From JADGHE01 sp035716025 (lineage in GTDB: Bacteria > Pseudomonadota > Alphaproteobacteria > Rhizobiales > Xanthobacteraceae), in the NCBI GenBank assembly GCA_035716025.1, contig DASTKH010000012.1, forward strand, positions 1-48,640: a stretch of 48,640 nt of DNA, given 5' to 3'. The position numbers and the translations under genes were made by a program. This document shows, piece after piece, positions 16,481-24,391 of the stretch. Numbering within the stretch: the stretch's first letter is position 1; every line of letters begins with the position of its first letter. Under the pieces are notes generated by a model. The model saw only the letters and a list, made by a program, of their open reading frames with translations, did not search any database and had not been told where the DNA came from.

Positions 16481-17554
16481 ATGCACCGTTGGGACAGCTT
16501 CCGTTTCATCGCCGCGGCCCTGCGCTACGGGTTCCTTGGGGGCGAGCCGCCGGCAATTCCGGCGCGAGCGGATTGGTCGGCAATCCTCGAGGCGAGCCGC
16601 CACCACCACGTCATCGCGCCGCTCGCCTGGGCGTTGCGGCGCGATCAGCGCGTGCCGGAACCTTGGGCCGGCGAACTCAGGGCGGCGCTCGCGGCAAACG
16701 CGATCCGGAATGAATCACTTGCCGCAGCGCTCGTACGGATTGTCGATCGTCTGCACGAACACGGCATCGAGCCGATTCTGCTCAAAGGGGCGGCCAACCT
16801 GGTCGCGGCGCTCTATCCGGTGCCGGCCGCGCGCTACCTCACGGATCTCGATCTCCTGATCCCCGGGCCGCAGGTGCACGAGGCGCAGCGCCGGCTGCTC
16901 GCCGAGGGTTTCGAGGCGCCGCGGCACCTCGCCTTCGTCGATGTCGAGCAGCAGCATCTGCCGCGTTTGCTCGATCCGCGCTCCGGGGCGGCCGTCGAGC
17001 TGCACCGTGCCGTGATGTTTCCGGAGGGGCGGGTGATCCCGGCGGCGGAATTTGCCGCCCGCGTCCGCATCGTCTCCTTCCGCGGCCGAGCCTTTCAGGT
17101 CCCGGACCCGACGATTCGCTTGGCCCACAATGTGGCGCACGCGCAGATCGGCCACGATTTGCACCGTGAGGGCTATGCGGAACTCCGCCAGCTCCTCGAT
17201 CTCGCTCTGCTGCGGGCGCATCACGAAGACAGTCTGGAGTGGCAAGAGATCGAGGCCTGGTTCCGGAGCGTCGGCCGCGAAACGGTGCTGGCTGACAACC
17301 TCAAACTGGCCGAACTCCTGCTGGGCCAGCCCGTTCCGCCCCTGGCGACCCCTCCGGACCCGGGCGTCCTCAGGCTCTTGCAGAAGAATGTGGAACGGCC
17401 GGGCCGTCGGCGGGGCGCGCGGCTTGCCCGCATCGTCTTGCGCTACCTCGCCATGATCCGGGCGCGGCCGGCGGCGCTGCTCAATTTGTTCGCGCCGGGG
17501 CTCTGGCCGCATCGTTTTCGGCTTGTGCGGAACGCCATGCGTCCGCGGTGGTAG
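16481..17554 (+). CDS. Nucleotidyltransferase-fold protein (PF14907 type)
   Basis: A 357-residue soluble protein. The core PILLKGAANLVAALYP (about 98-113) and RYLTDLDLLIPG (119-129) form the nucleotidyltransferase beta-hairpin, with the metal-binding pair D122 and D124 conserved. Helical segments with several His residues (HNVAHAQIGHDLH) follow, and the C-terminus is Arg-rich. Members of this uncharacterised family often lie in exopolysaccharide or PEP-CTERM loci. Their substrate is not known; nucleotide addition to a protein or a small molecule is possible. The ATG at 16481 is chosen over the GTG at 16445 because family proteins start shortly before this point; the ribosome site is weak. It closes the plus-strand polysaccharide set, 74 bases after the 2-epimerase. 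Confidence 0.75.
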   Translation: MHRWDSFRFIAAALRYGFLGGEPPAIPARADWSAILEASRHHHVIAPLAWALRRDQRVPEPWAGELRAALAANAIRNESLAAALVRIVDRLHEHGIEPILLKGAANLVAALYPVPAARYLTDLDLLIPGPQVHEAQRRLLAEGFEAPRHLAFVDVEQQHLPRLLDPRSGAAVELHRAVMFPEGRVIPAAEFAARVRIVSFRGRAFQVPDPTIRLAHNVAHAQIGHDLHREGYAELRQLLDLALLRAHHEDSLEWQEIEAWFRSVGRETVLADNLKLAELLLGQPVPPLATPPDPGVLRLLQKNVERPGRRRGARLARIVLRYLAMIRARPAALLNLFAPGLWPHRFRLVRNAMRPRW

Positions 17555-17593
17555 AAAGGAACGCGCCAAGCGGCGCTCATCGCGCCGGCTGGG

Positions 17594-18145
17594 TCACTCC
17601 GTCACCCGCCAGAACGCCTCCAGGCAGAGGCTGCTCCGCTGCGGGCCCAGGACGGATTCCATGCGCGCGCGGTGCTTCTCGACCCAAGGCGCACGCCGGC
17701 CGGGATCGCCGTTCTCGAAGAAGAAAAACTTCGCGAGATAGCCGCACATGTCGGTCAGCATGAAGTCCTCGTCGGCGAGGACGCGCAACGTATCGTCGGG
17801 CCGCGCCTCGAACAGGCGCATGAAGTCGGTGTTGAAGGCTTCGACGGTCGCGAAATGGCCTTTCACGCGGGCGATCCATCCGGCGAAGAGAAACGATTTG
17901 AGCGCGCGCCGGTCTTCGCTGGCGTCGGCGAAGGCGCGCTCGCGCAGGCCGGCATAGAGCTCCGACCATGCCTTCATCTCGGCGAGCGGGCTGTGCCGGT
18001 CCGGTTCGAAAAGCGACCGCTGGTCGAGATCGAGCAGGTTGTAAAGAAGCAACTTTTCCGGGTCGGGAGATGCGGCACGCGCCGTACCCACGGCGAGCGC
18101 CGCGAGAAGCAGGAGCGTTCTCAACGGCCGGATCAGACGTACCAT
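17594..18145 (-). CDS. Secreted protein of unknown function, partner of the L,D-transpeptidase-like gene
   Basis: A 183-residue protein with a clear Sec signal peptide: Arg-rich start, hydrophobic LLLLAALAVGTA, and likely cleavage after ARA near residue 24. The mature part is predicted helical, rich in aromatic residues (FLFAGWIARVKGHFATVEAF, YLAKFFFFENGD) and has only two cysteines, which could form one disulphide. I do not recognise a family. Its ATG at 18145 lies inside the end of the upstream gene (13-base overlap), so the two proteins are coupled. If the upstream protein is a peptidoglycan-active toxin, this periplasmic protein could be its immunity factor; otherwise it may be an ordinary envelope protein. 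Confidence 0.75.
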   Translation of the reverse strand: MVRLIRPLRTLLLLAALAVGTARAASPDPEKLLLYNLLDLDQRSLFEPDRHSPLAEMKAWSELYAGLRERAFADASEDRRALKSFLFAGWIARVKGHFATVEAFNTDFMRLFEARPDDTLRVLADEDFMLTDMCGYLAKFFFFENGDPGRRAPWVEKHRARMESVLGPQRSSLCLEAFWRVTE

Positions 18146-18561
18146 TGCGCCGGCCGATTGAAATCGCCGACGAGACCGTCCACGACCTTCACCAGCACAT
18201 TATCGGTTTCCTTCGGGACGATCGCGTTCCAGATTTTCAGCACTTCCGCGCGCTCGGCGACGATGCAGCCGTCGGACCAGCCGGAATTCTTCCCCTCGTG
18301 AATGAAGATGCCGTTGGACCGCCGGCTGCCGTTGGCATATTTGACGCCTTTTCCCAGCCAGATCGCCGGCCGCTTCTCGTGTGTCACAGAGTCGTTCTTG
18401 TTGGCCATATGGGTGGCGTAGGCGACGTAACCGTCCGAATTTTCGTCGATCACGACATTGGGGTCCCACCAGCAGGTGGTGAAGACCGACACGTCGCCCG
18501 AGTTGAAGATAAGCCAGCCCGATTTCCCGTAGCGGATGACGTTGATCTCATAGCTCGCCAT
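18133..18561 (-). CDS. L,D-transpeptidase-like protein without signal peptide
   Basis: A 142-residue protein with no signal peptide. Near its end it has GIFIHEGKNSGWSDGCIV (84-101), a His-(x)7-Ser-Asp-Gly-Cys pattern (H88, S96, C99). This matches the active-site logic of YkuD-like L,D-transpeptidases (HxG...S/T-x-G-C) and of the compact Tlde1/DUF2778 and DUF5675 groups. It begins with a beta-rich half containing CWWDPN at 30-35. The ATG at 18561 has AGGAG with seven bases spacing, which excludes the earlier in-frame start at 18582. It precedes and overlaps the secreted-protein gene. Possible roles are a T6SS-type peptidoglycan-exchange effector or an unexported phage-derived enzyme. I am confident of the motif and cautious about the function. 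Confidence 0.65.
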   Translation of the reverse strand: MASYEINVIRYGKSGWLIFNSGDVSVFTTCWWDPNVVIDENSDGYVAYATHMANKNDSVTHEKRPAIWLGKGVKYANGSRRSNGIFIHEGKNSGWSDGCIVAERAEVLKIWNAIVPKETDNVLVKVVDGLVGDFNRPAQWYV

Positions 18562-18686
18562 GACACGCTCCTGACTGGGCATGCGCTTGGCCCGCGCACG
18601 AAATACCGCGGGGCGGTCCCTCGCGCCGCCATGCGCACATCGTTTGGTCGCGCGGCGGCTTCAGGCGGTTCGCTGCGCGGACGCCT

Positions 18687-19478
18687 TCACTGCAAGGTGA
18701 ACGCGAAATCGGCCCAGACCGGCACGTGGTCGGAGGGTTTGTCGCGTCCTCGCATCGCCTTGTCGATGCCGACGGCGGCGAGCCGGTCGGCCGCCTGCGG
18801 CGAAAGCAGCAGGTGGTCGATTCGCAACCCCTTGTTCCGCTGCCAGCATCCCGCCTGGTAGTCCCAAAAGGTGTAGAGGCCGGGTGCGTCGCTGCAGGCG
18901 CGCAGCGCATCGGTCAGCCCCAGATGAATGAGTTCCCGAAACCGGGCCCGCGTCTGCGGCATGAACAGGGCGTCGCTCAGCCAGTTGTCAGGGTCGGGAA
19001 CGTCGCGCCCATCCGGGATGACATTATAATCGCCCGCCAGGATCAGCGGCTCCTCGAATTCCAGGCGTTCTGAGGCATATCGGCGCAGCCGCTCCATCCA
19101 CTTGAGCTTGTAGGGATATTTTTCCGTCTGAGGGGGGTTGCCGTTGGGCAGATAGACCGAGGCGATGCGCAGGGCGCCTTCCCGGGTCGAAACGACGGCT
19201 TCGAGAAAACGGGCGTGATCGTCGTCGCTGTCGCCCGGCAGGCGCGGCGTAACCTCGTCGAAGGGCAGTTTGGAAAGGATCGCGACGCCGTTGAAGGCCC
19301 GTTGCCCGTGCACTGCGACATTATAGCCCAGCGCCTCGATCGCCTCCCGCGGGAAAGCCTCGTCCACGCATTTGGTTTCTTGCAAACAGGCGATATCCGG
19401 CCGGGTCTCTCCGAGCCAGGCGAGGAGGTGGTCGAGGCGCTGCTTGATCGAATTGACGTTCCAGGTGGCGATGCGCAT
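18687..19478 (-). CDS. xthA: Exodeoxyribonuclease III
   Basis: A 263-residue Mg-dependent AP endonuclease and 3'-5' exonuclease for base excision repair. Family motifs run in order: IATWNVNSIKQRL (3-15), CLQETKC with the metal-binding Glu, GVAILSKLP, SVYLPNGNPP, LAGDYNVIPDG with the catalytic Asp and Asn, and RIDHLLLSP and SDHVPVWADF with the catalytic His at the end. Length equals E. coli XthA (268). The ATG at 19478 puts MRIATWNVNS at the N-terminus; upstream codons in the open frame are intergenic. It is divergent from the RND efflux operon. Confidence 0.96.
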   Translation of the reverse strand: MRIATWNVNSIKQRLDHLLAWLGETRPDIACLQETKCVDEAFPREAIEALGYNVAVHGQRAFNGVAILSKLPFDEVTPRLPGDSDDDHARFLEAVVSTREGALRIASVYLPNGNPPQTEKYPYKLKWMERLRRYASERLEFEEPLILAGDYNVIPDGRDVPDPDNWLSDALFMPQTRARFRELIHLGLTDALRACSDAPGLYTFWDYQAGCWQRNKGLRIDHLLLSPQAADRLAAVGIDKAMRGRDKPSDHVPVWADFAFTLQ

Positions 19479-19526
19479 CGGGTTTGGACCGGCGGCTGGG
19501 CGGCCCGGAATGCGGAACCGCCGCGG

Positions 19527-19600
19527 CCCCATGTTAACGGCGTTTAACGTGCTTCGGCAGCATGATTATGTTAGTCAACCACGCTCTATGTTACATCAGC
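19527..19600. promoter_or_regulatory. Candidate operator/promoter region of the RND efflux operon
   Basis: In the AT-richer gap between xthA and the efflux adaptor gene, the heptamer TATGTTA occurs at 19567-19573 and again at 19587-19593. They are exactly 20 bases apart (two helical turns) in the same orientation. A third ATGTTA is at 19531-19536, and TTAAC occurs at 19534-19538 and 19544-19548. Such spaced direct repeats are a common form of transcription-factor site, and efflux operons are usually controlled by a repressor. No regulator gene is adjacent, so the binding protein is unknown. Confidence 0.35.
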
Positions 19601-19681
19601 TAGGCCCGAAATACGCGAACCACGGCATCAAAAGACGAAACCGCGAAGCGGGCAGGGAGCAGCAGGCTCGGTAGGCGGGGC

Positions 19682-20824
19682 ATGTCCAGACGTACTTGGC
19701 TGATAGCGGTGGCCGCGGTCGTCGGGCTCGCCGTGGCGGGAGGGGCTACGCGCGGATTGTGGTCGCCCGAGGACGCCGCCGCGCAAAGCCGCCGCGCCGC
19801 CCCCGCCGTCGTACCGGTCGAGGTCGCAACGGCTCAGAAAAAGCCCGTGCCCGTGACTCTCGACGCGCTCGGCACGGTGACGCCCATCGCCAGCGTTGCG
19901 ATCAAGTCTCGGCTCGAGACGGAAATCATCGGCGTCCATTTCGAGGACGGCGCGACGGTCAACAAGGGCGATTTGCTGTTTACCCTCGACAGTCGGATGC
20001 TCGACGCGCAGATCCGTCAGGCCGAAGGCGTGCTGGCGCGCGACCGGGCGCAGCTCGAAGGGGCCCAGCGTGACTTGGCGCGCTTTTCGGAGCTTCTGGC
20101 AAAGAAGGCCGGCACGGCGGTCAATGTCGAGAACGCGCAGACGCAGGTGGATATGCTCACCGGCACCGTCAAGGCCGACGAATCGGCGCTGCAGAATTTG
20201 CGCGTGCAGAAGAGCTTCGCGAAGATCTACGCCCCGATCAGCGGACGCATCAGCGCGGCCAATGTCAAGGTGGGCAATTTCGTGCGGCCGGCCGATCCGA
20301 CGCCGCTGGCGACGATCGTTCAGACCAAGCCCGTCTACGTGACGTTCGCGCTGCCGCAATCGAGGCTTCCTTTGGTGCGGGAGGCCATGGCCTCGGGCGC
20401 GGGGCGCGTGACTGCAAGCGCGCGCGGCGACAGCCGCCGCAGCGAGGGCAAGCTCGCGATGATCGAGAACACGGTCGATACGGCAACCGGGACGATCACG
20501 GTGCGCGCCACGATGGACAATGCCGACGAGGCGCTGTGGCCGGGCACGCTGGTCAATGCCGTGCTCACGCTGCGGGTCGAAGAGGCCGTAACGGTGCCGT
20601 CCAAGGCGGTGCAGGTGAGCCAGAACGGCAATTTCGTGTTCATCGTCAAGGACGGGGTTGCCGAGGTGCGGCCGGTCGCCGTCGATCGGGTCAACGGCGA
20701 CGAGACGGTGCTGCGCCAGGGTCTTGAGGGCGGGGAAACGGTCGTCACCGACGGGCAGCTGCTGCTCGCGAATGGAACAAAGGTGGCGCCGCGCGCCCCA
20801 AACCCGGCCCAGGCGGGCTCCTGA
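19682..20824 (+). CDS. RND efflux periplasmic adaptor (membrane fusion protein)
   Basis: A 380-residue adaptor of the MdtA/AcrA family linking an inner-membrane RND pump to an outer-membrane channel. An uncleaved N-terminal anchor (LIAVAAVVGLAVAGGA) leads into the first lipoyl half (LGTVTPIASVAIKSRLETEI), then a long alpha-hairpin (about 105-165, RDRAQLEGAQRDLARFSELL). The second lipoyl half (IYAPISGRISAANVKVGNFV), a beta-barrel and a C-terminal membrane-proximal domain follow. There is no lipobox cysteine. Its TGA lies one base before the pump ATG, so the pair is a tight operon. No TolC-like outer-membrane gene follows, so the pump probably shares a channel encoded elsewhere. Confidence 0.94.
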   Translation: MSRRTWLIAVAAVVGLAVAGGATRGLWSPEDAAAQSRRAAPAVVPVEVATAQKKPVPVTLDALGTVTPIASVAIKSRLETEIIGVHFEDGATVNKGDLLFTLDSRMLDAQIRQAEGVLARDRAQLEGAQRDLARFSELLAKKAGTAVNVENAQTQVDMLTGTVKADESALQNLRVQKSFAKIYAPISGRISAANVKVGNFVRPADPTPLATIVQTKPVYVTFALPQSRLPLVREAMASGAGRVTASARGDSRRSEGKLAMIENTVDTATGTITVRATMDNADEALWPGTLVNAVLTLRVEEAVTVPSKAVQVSQNGNFVFIVKDGVAEVRPVAVDRVNGDETVLRQGLEGGETVVTDGQLLLANGTKVAPRAPNPAQAGS

Positions 20825-20825
20825 G

Positions 20826-23800
20826 ATGAACATCTCGGAAGTCTGCATCCGCCGCCCGGTGCTGACGACGCTGATGACGGCGTCGTTGATCGTGTTCGGG
20901 ATATTCGCCTATCGGCTACTTCCGGTCGCAGCCCTCCCGGCGGTCGACTTTCCGACCATCCAGATCACCGCCTCGCTGCCGGGCGCGAGCCCCGAAACGA
21001 TGGCGGCGTCGGTGGCGTCCCCGATCGAGCGGCAGCTTTCGACGATTTCCGGCATTTCGGCGATGACGTCATCGTCGGCGCTGGGCTCGACGCAGATCAC
21101 CATCCAGTTCGATCTGAGCCGCGACATCGACGGCGCCTCCCTCGACGTGCAGACCGCGCTTGCCGTCGCGCAGCGACGGCTACCGGTCGAGATGACGACT
21201 CCTCCCTATTTCCGAAAGGTGAATCCGGGAGATTTCCCGGTCCTCTACATCAGCCTGCGCTCCGACACGATGCCGCTCTCGGCCGTCGACGATTACGCCG
21301 AGACCGTGCTGGCGCCGACCATTTCCCAGCTCCCGGGCGTCGCGCAGGTGTTGGTCTACGGCGCGCAGAAATACGCGGTGCGGGTGCAGGTCGACCCAGC
21401 GGCGGCGGCGGCGCGCAACATTCCGCTCGAAACCATCCGCGACGTGGTCGCCAAGGCGAATTCGTCCACCCCCGTCGGCACCCTCCAGGGTCGAGACCAG
21501 TCCGTGACGCTGCTTGCCACCGGCGCCATGGAAAGGGCCGCGGCTTACCGCGACGTCGTCGTTGCCTATCGCAACGGTGCGCCCATCAAGCTCAGCGAAG
21601 TGGCGCGGGTGATCGACAGCGTCGAGAACGATCGCGTTGCGAGCTGGTTCAACGACTCCCGCGCGATCGTGTTGGCGATCCAGCGTCAGCCCGACGCCAA
21701 TACCATCGAGGTCGTGGACCTCGTGCGGTCGAAGCTGCCGGCGCTGCGGGCGCAGGTGCCGCCGGCGATTCAGATGCAGCCCCTGTTCGACCGCTCGGTC
21801 TCGATCCGCGATTCGGTCGCGCATGTGCAGGAGACGCTGGCGATCGCCATCGCGCTCGTCATTATGGTGATCTTCCTGTTTCTGCGCAAACTGTCGGCGA
21901 CCATCATTCCCTCGCTTGCGGTGCCGGTTTCGCTGATCGGCACCTGCGCGGCGATGTACGTTTTCGGCTTTTCCATCAACAATATGACGCTTCTCGCGCT
22001 CACATTGTCGGTCGGCTTCGTGGTCGACGATGCGATCGTGATGCTCGAAAACATCGTGCGCCATGTCGAGGGCGGCATGCGGCCCTTCGAGGCGGCGTTG
22101 AAGGGGTCGCGGGAGATCGGATTTACCATCATCTCCATCACCTTCTCCCTGATCGCGGTGTTCATCCCGGTGCTGCTGATGGGCGGCATGGTCGGCCGCG
22201 TGTTCCGCGAATTCGCAGTCGCCGTGTCGGTGGCGATCGTCGTCTCCGGTTTCGTGTCGCTGACGCTGACGCCGATGCTTTGCGCACGCGTGCTCAAGGG
22301 TCCCGAGCGCGAGGGCCGACCCAATATCGTGTTGCGCGCCTTCGAGCGGATTTTTGAATCCTGGCTACGCGCCTACGAGTGGTCGCTCGACCGGGTGCTC
22401 GTCCATCGTGCTCTGATGTTGCTGGTGACCATCGCCACGATCGTGGGCAGCGTGTGGCTGTACATCGTGGTGCCGAAAGGCTTTTTCCCGACCGAGGACA
22501 CGGGCTACGTCATCGGCATCACGGAAGCGCGGACGGATATCGGCTTCCCCTCGATGGTCGAGCATCAGGCCAAGGTTGCGGATATCATCCGCGCCGATCC
22601 GGCAGTCGATTACGTCAATTCGACGGTTGGCGGTGGGGGACCCAACTCGGTTTCCAATAGCGGGCGCATGCTGATCGCCCTCAAGCCGCGGGAGGAGCGC
22701 GACAAGCTGCCGGACGTGCTCGCACGGCTGCGCAAGAACGCGAATGTTGTGGTCGGGATGCGCGTCTATTTCCAGCCGATCCAGAACATCAATCTCGGTG
22801 GGCGCCTCAACAAGAGCCAATACCAGTACACGCTGCAATCCAACGACACGGAGGCGCTCTATCGCATTGCGCCCGAGCTGCGCGACAAGATCGCCGAGGT
22901 GCCGGGCCTCCTCGACGTCACGACGGACCTTTACATCAAGAACCCGCAGATCATGGTCGAGGTCGACCGCGAGAAAGCGGCGGTCTACGGCGTTACGATC
23001 GACCAGGTGCGGCAGGAGCTGTTCAACGCCTTCGGCACGCGGCAGGTCGCGACCATCTACACGCCGGCCAACGATTATCCCGTCATCCTGGAGAGCATGC
23101 CGGAATATCGTTCGGACCCAAGCGATCTCGATCGGGTGTATCTCAAGACGGCAAGCGGGACGACGGTTCCCCTTTCGGCGGTCACCCGCTTCGTCCACAC
23201 CGTGGGGCCGCTGCAGATCAACCACCAGGGCCAGCAGCCGGCCGTGACCATCTCGTTCAATCTGGCCCCCGGTTTCTCGCTCGGACAGGCGGTAGACGCG
23301 ATCCAGAAGATCGAACGAGAGGAGCGTCTGCCCGCGACCATCACGACCGGGTTCCAGGGCACCGCCCAGGTCTTCCAGGATTCGCTGCGCGGGCAGGGGG
23401 TGCTGATCCTTGCCGCGATCTTCGCGGCCTATGTGGTGCTCGGGATCCTCTACGAGAGCTTCATCCACCCGATCACCATCATCTCGGGCCTCCCGTCGGC
23501 CGGCATCGGCGCGATCCTGACGCTGCTGCTGTTCAAGATGGACCTTTCGGTGATCGCCATGATCGGCATCGTGATGCTGGTCGGCATCGTCAAGAAGAAC
23601 GCGATCATGATGGTCGACTTCGCCATCGAACGGCGCCGGGCCGGCCTTTCCGCGGAGGCGGCGATCCGCGAGGCGGCGCTTCTGCGGTTCCGGCCGATCA
23701 TGATGACGACCTTCGCGGCGATCTTCGGCACGCTGCCGATCGCGCTCGGGACGGGGGCGGGGGCGGAGTTGCGCCAGCCGCTCGGTGTGGCCGTGGTGGG

Positions 23801-23957
23801 CGGCTTGTTCGTGTCGCAGCTGCTCACGCTTTACATCACGCCCGTGGTCTACATCTATCTCGACCGCATTGATCGGCGCCTGCGCCGTTCGCTTGAGCCC
23901 CCGGTCGAGCAAGCCGGCGAACTGCCGGAGCCGCCACGCGCCATCGCGGCCGAATAG
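20826..23957 (+). CDS. RND multidrug efflux permease (HAE-1/MdtB-MdtC type)
   Basis: A 1043-residue inner-membrane proton/drug antiporter. It has the duplicated RND layout: TM1 at about residues 12-30, a large periplasmic loop (about 35-335), TM2-6, TM7 near 530, a second loop (about 550-860) and TM8-12. The proton relay is present as GFVVDDAIVMLENIVRH in TM4 and the lysine of VGIVKKNAIMMVDFAIE in TM10. The N-terminal CIRRPVLTTLMTASLIVFG and the GFFPTEDTG sequence resemble the MdtB/MdtC/MuxB branch rather than AcrB. Start at ATG 20826, one base after the adaptor stop. The substrates are unknown; export of hydrophobic or anionic drugs is usual. Confidence 0.95.
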   Translation: MNISEVCIRRPVLTTLMTASLIVFGIFAYRLLPVAALPAVDFPTIQITASLPGASPETMAASVASPIERQLSTISGISAMTSSSALGSTQITIQFDLSRDIDGASLDVQTALAVAQRRLPVEMTTPPYFRKVNPGDFPVLYISLRSDTMPLSAVDDYAETVLAPTISQLPGVAQVLVYGAQKYAVRVQVDPAAAAARNIPLETIRDVVAKANSSTPVGTLQGRDQSVTLLATGAMERAAAYRDVVVAYRNGAPIKLSEVARVIDSVENDRVASWFNDSRAIVLAIQRQPDANTIEVVDLVRSKLPALRAQVPPAIQMQPLFDRSVSIRDSVAHVQETLAIAIALVIMVIFLFLRKLSATIIPSLAVPVSLIGTCAAMYVFGFSINNMTLLALTLSVGFVVDDAIVMLENIVRHVEGGMRPFEAALKGSREIGFTIISITFSLIAVFIPVLLMGGMVGRVFREFAVAVSVAIVVSGFVSLTLTPMLCARVLKGPEREGRPNIVLRAFERIFESWLRAYEWSLDRVLVHRALMLLVTIATIVGSVWLYIVVPKGFFPTEDTGYVIGITEARTDIGFPSMVEHQAKVADIIRADPAVDYVNSTVGGGGPNSVSNSGRMLIALKPREERDKLPDVLARLRKNANVVVGMRVYFQPIQNINLGGRLNKSQYQYTLQSNDTEALYRIAPELRDKIAEVPGLLDVTTDLYIKNPQIMVEVDREKAAVYGVTIDQVRQELFNAFGTRQVATIYTPANDYPVILESMPEYRSDPSDLDRVYLKTASGTTVPLSAVTRFVHTVGPLQINHQGQQPAVTISFNLAPGFSLGQAVDAIQKIEREERLPATITTGFQGTAQVFQDSLRGQGVLILAAIFAAYVVLGILYESFIHPITIISGLPSAGIGAILTLLLFKMDLSVIAMIGIVMLVGIVKKNAIMMVDFAIERRRAGLSAEAAIREAALLRFRPIMMTTFAAIFGTLPIALGTGAGAELRQPLGVAVVGGLFVSQLLTLYITPVVYIYLDRIDRRLRRSLEPPVEQAGELPEPPRAIAAE

Positions 23958-24135
23958 GGCCAAGCGGGGCGGCGCGGCGCCGCGGGACGTGGCGACAGCG
24001 CCCGGAAGCGGGCTTGGCCGCCCGTCGGCCTCGCCGTACTGGTCCAAGCGAATCGATTGTTTCAAATGCAGCCCATCGCACGCCCGGCGAGCGAGGGCCA
24101 CTGGCCGGGGAGAGCGCGATTGACAGGCGCGCACC

Positions 24136-24179
24136 TTGACTTGTGCGAACATTTCGGGAACAATGTTCTACAAATGTTC
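24136..24179 (+). promoter_or_regulatory. SOS promoter with two LexA boxes (alphaproteobacterial type)
   Basis: GAAC-N7-GAAC at 24147-24161 is the reverse complement of GTTC-N7-GTTC, and a forward GTTC-N7-GTTC lies at 24165-24179. This is the LexA operator known from alphaproteobacteria. The boxes overlap a sigma70-like promoter: TTGACT at 24136-24141 and, 17 bases later, AACAAT at 24159-24164. The inner half-sites also form GAAC-AAT-GTTC. LexA bound here would cover spacer, -10 and the probable transcription start. The only gene correctly placed to be controlled is the small ORF starting at 24196. Confidence 0.8.
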
Positions 24180-24195
24180 CTAGGGGGTTGTTTCC

Positions 24196-24294
24196 ATGAT
24201 CCGCGCCGTCGTCGAGGAAGCCGCCGCTCTCGCTTCGCTGGCCCTGTTTCTCGGGATGATCGCCGTTTGGGCGCAGGTGATCGGCGCCTTGTAG
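24196..24294 (+). CDS. SOS-controlled 32-residue single-pass membrane peptide (SidA-like candidate)
   Basis: ATG at 24196 to TAG at 24292-24294 encodes 32 residues: a short acidic N-terminus (MIRAVVEEAA), then an uninterrupted hydrophobic stretch of about 22 residues including ALFLGMIAVWAQVIG. A strong ribosome site AGGGGG (24182-24187) stands eight bases before the ATG, and a promoter with two LexA boxes is directly upstream. Caulobacter SidA is a LexA-repressed single-pass inner-membrane peptide of about 29 residues that blocks division through FtsW/FtsN. Size, topology and control agree with that, but sequence homology is not shown. The alternative is another SOS-induced small toxin of the TisB type. 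It is convergent with the response regulator gene. Confidence 0.65.
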   Translation: MIRAVVEEAAALASLALFLGMIAVWAQVIGAL

Positions 24295-24391
24295 GCGGTT
24301 CGTCGATTCTTTGACGGGAACGGCAGCGGCGGGCAAGCCTTGCCCCCGGCGCGCGAAGGCCACCCGCCGCACGTTCGCCGGCAGGCAGGTG

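Noticed and set aside
19534..19548. TTAAC repeats upstream of the efflux operon as a CtrA site
   Set aside because: The spacing is TTAA-N6-TTAA, one base short of the CtrA consensus TTAA-N7-TTAA, and nothing in the neighbouring genes suggests cell-cycle control.
22365..24152. A 595-codon minus-strand open frame across the RND permease gene
   Set aside because: The sense strand encodes a full-length RND pump with its proton relay; the antisense frame has no family features.
24326..24350. Short GGGCAA-GCC-TTGCCC hairpin between the SOS peptide and the response regulator as a terminator
   Set aside because: Only six pairs and no U-tract on either strand; too weak to list as a feature, although its convergent position is suitable.
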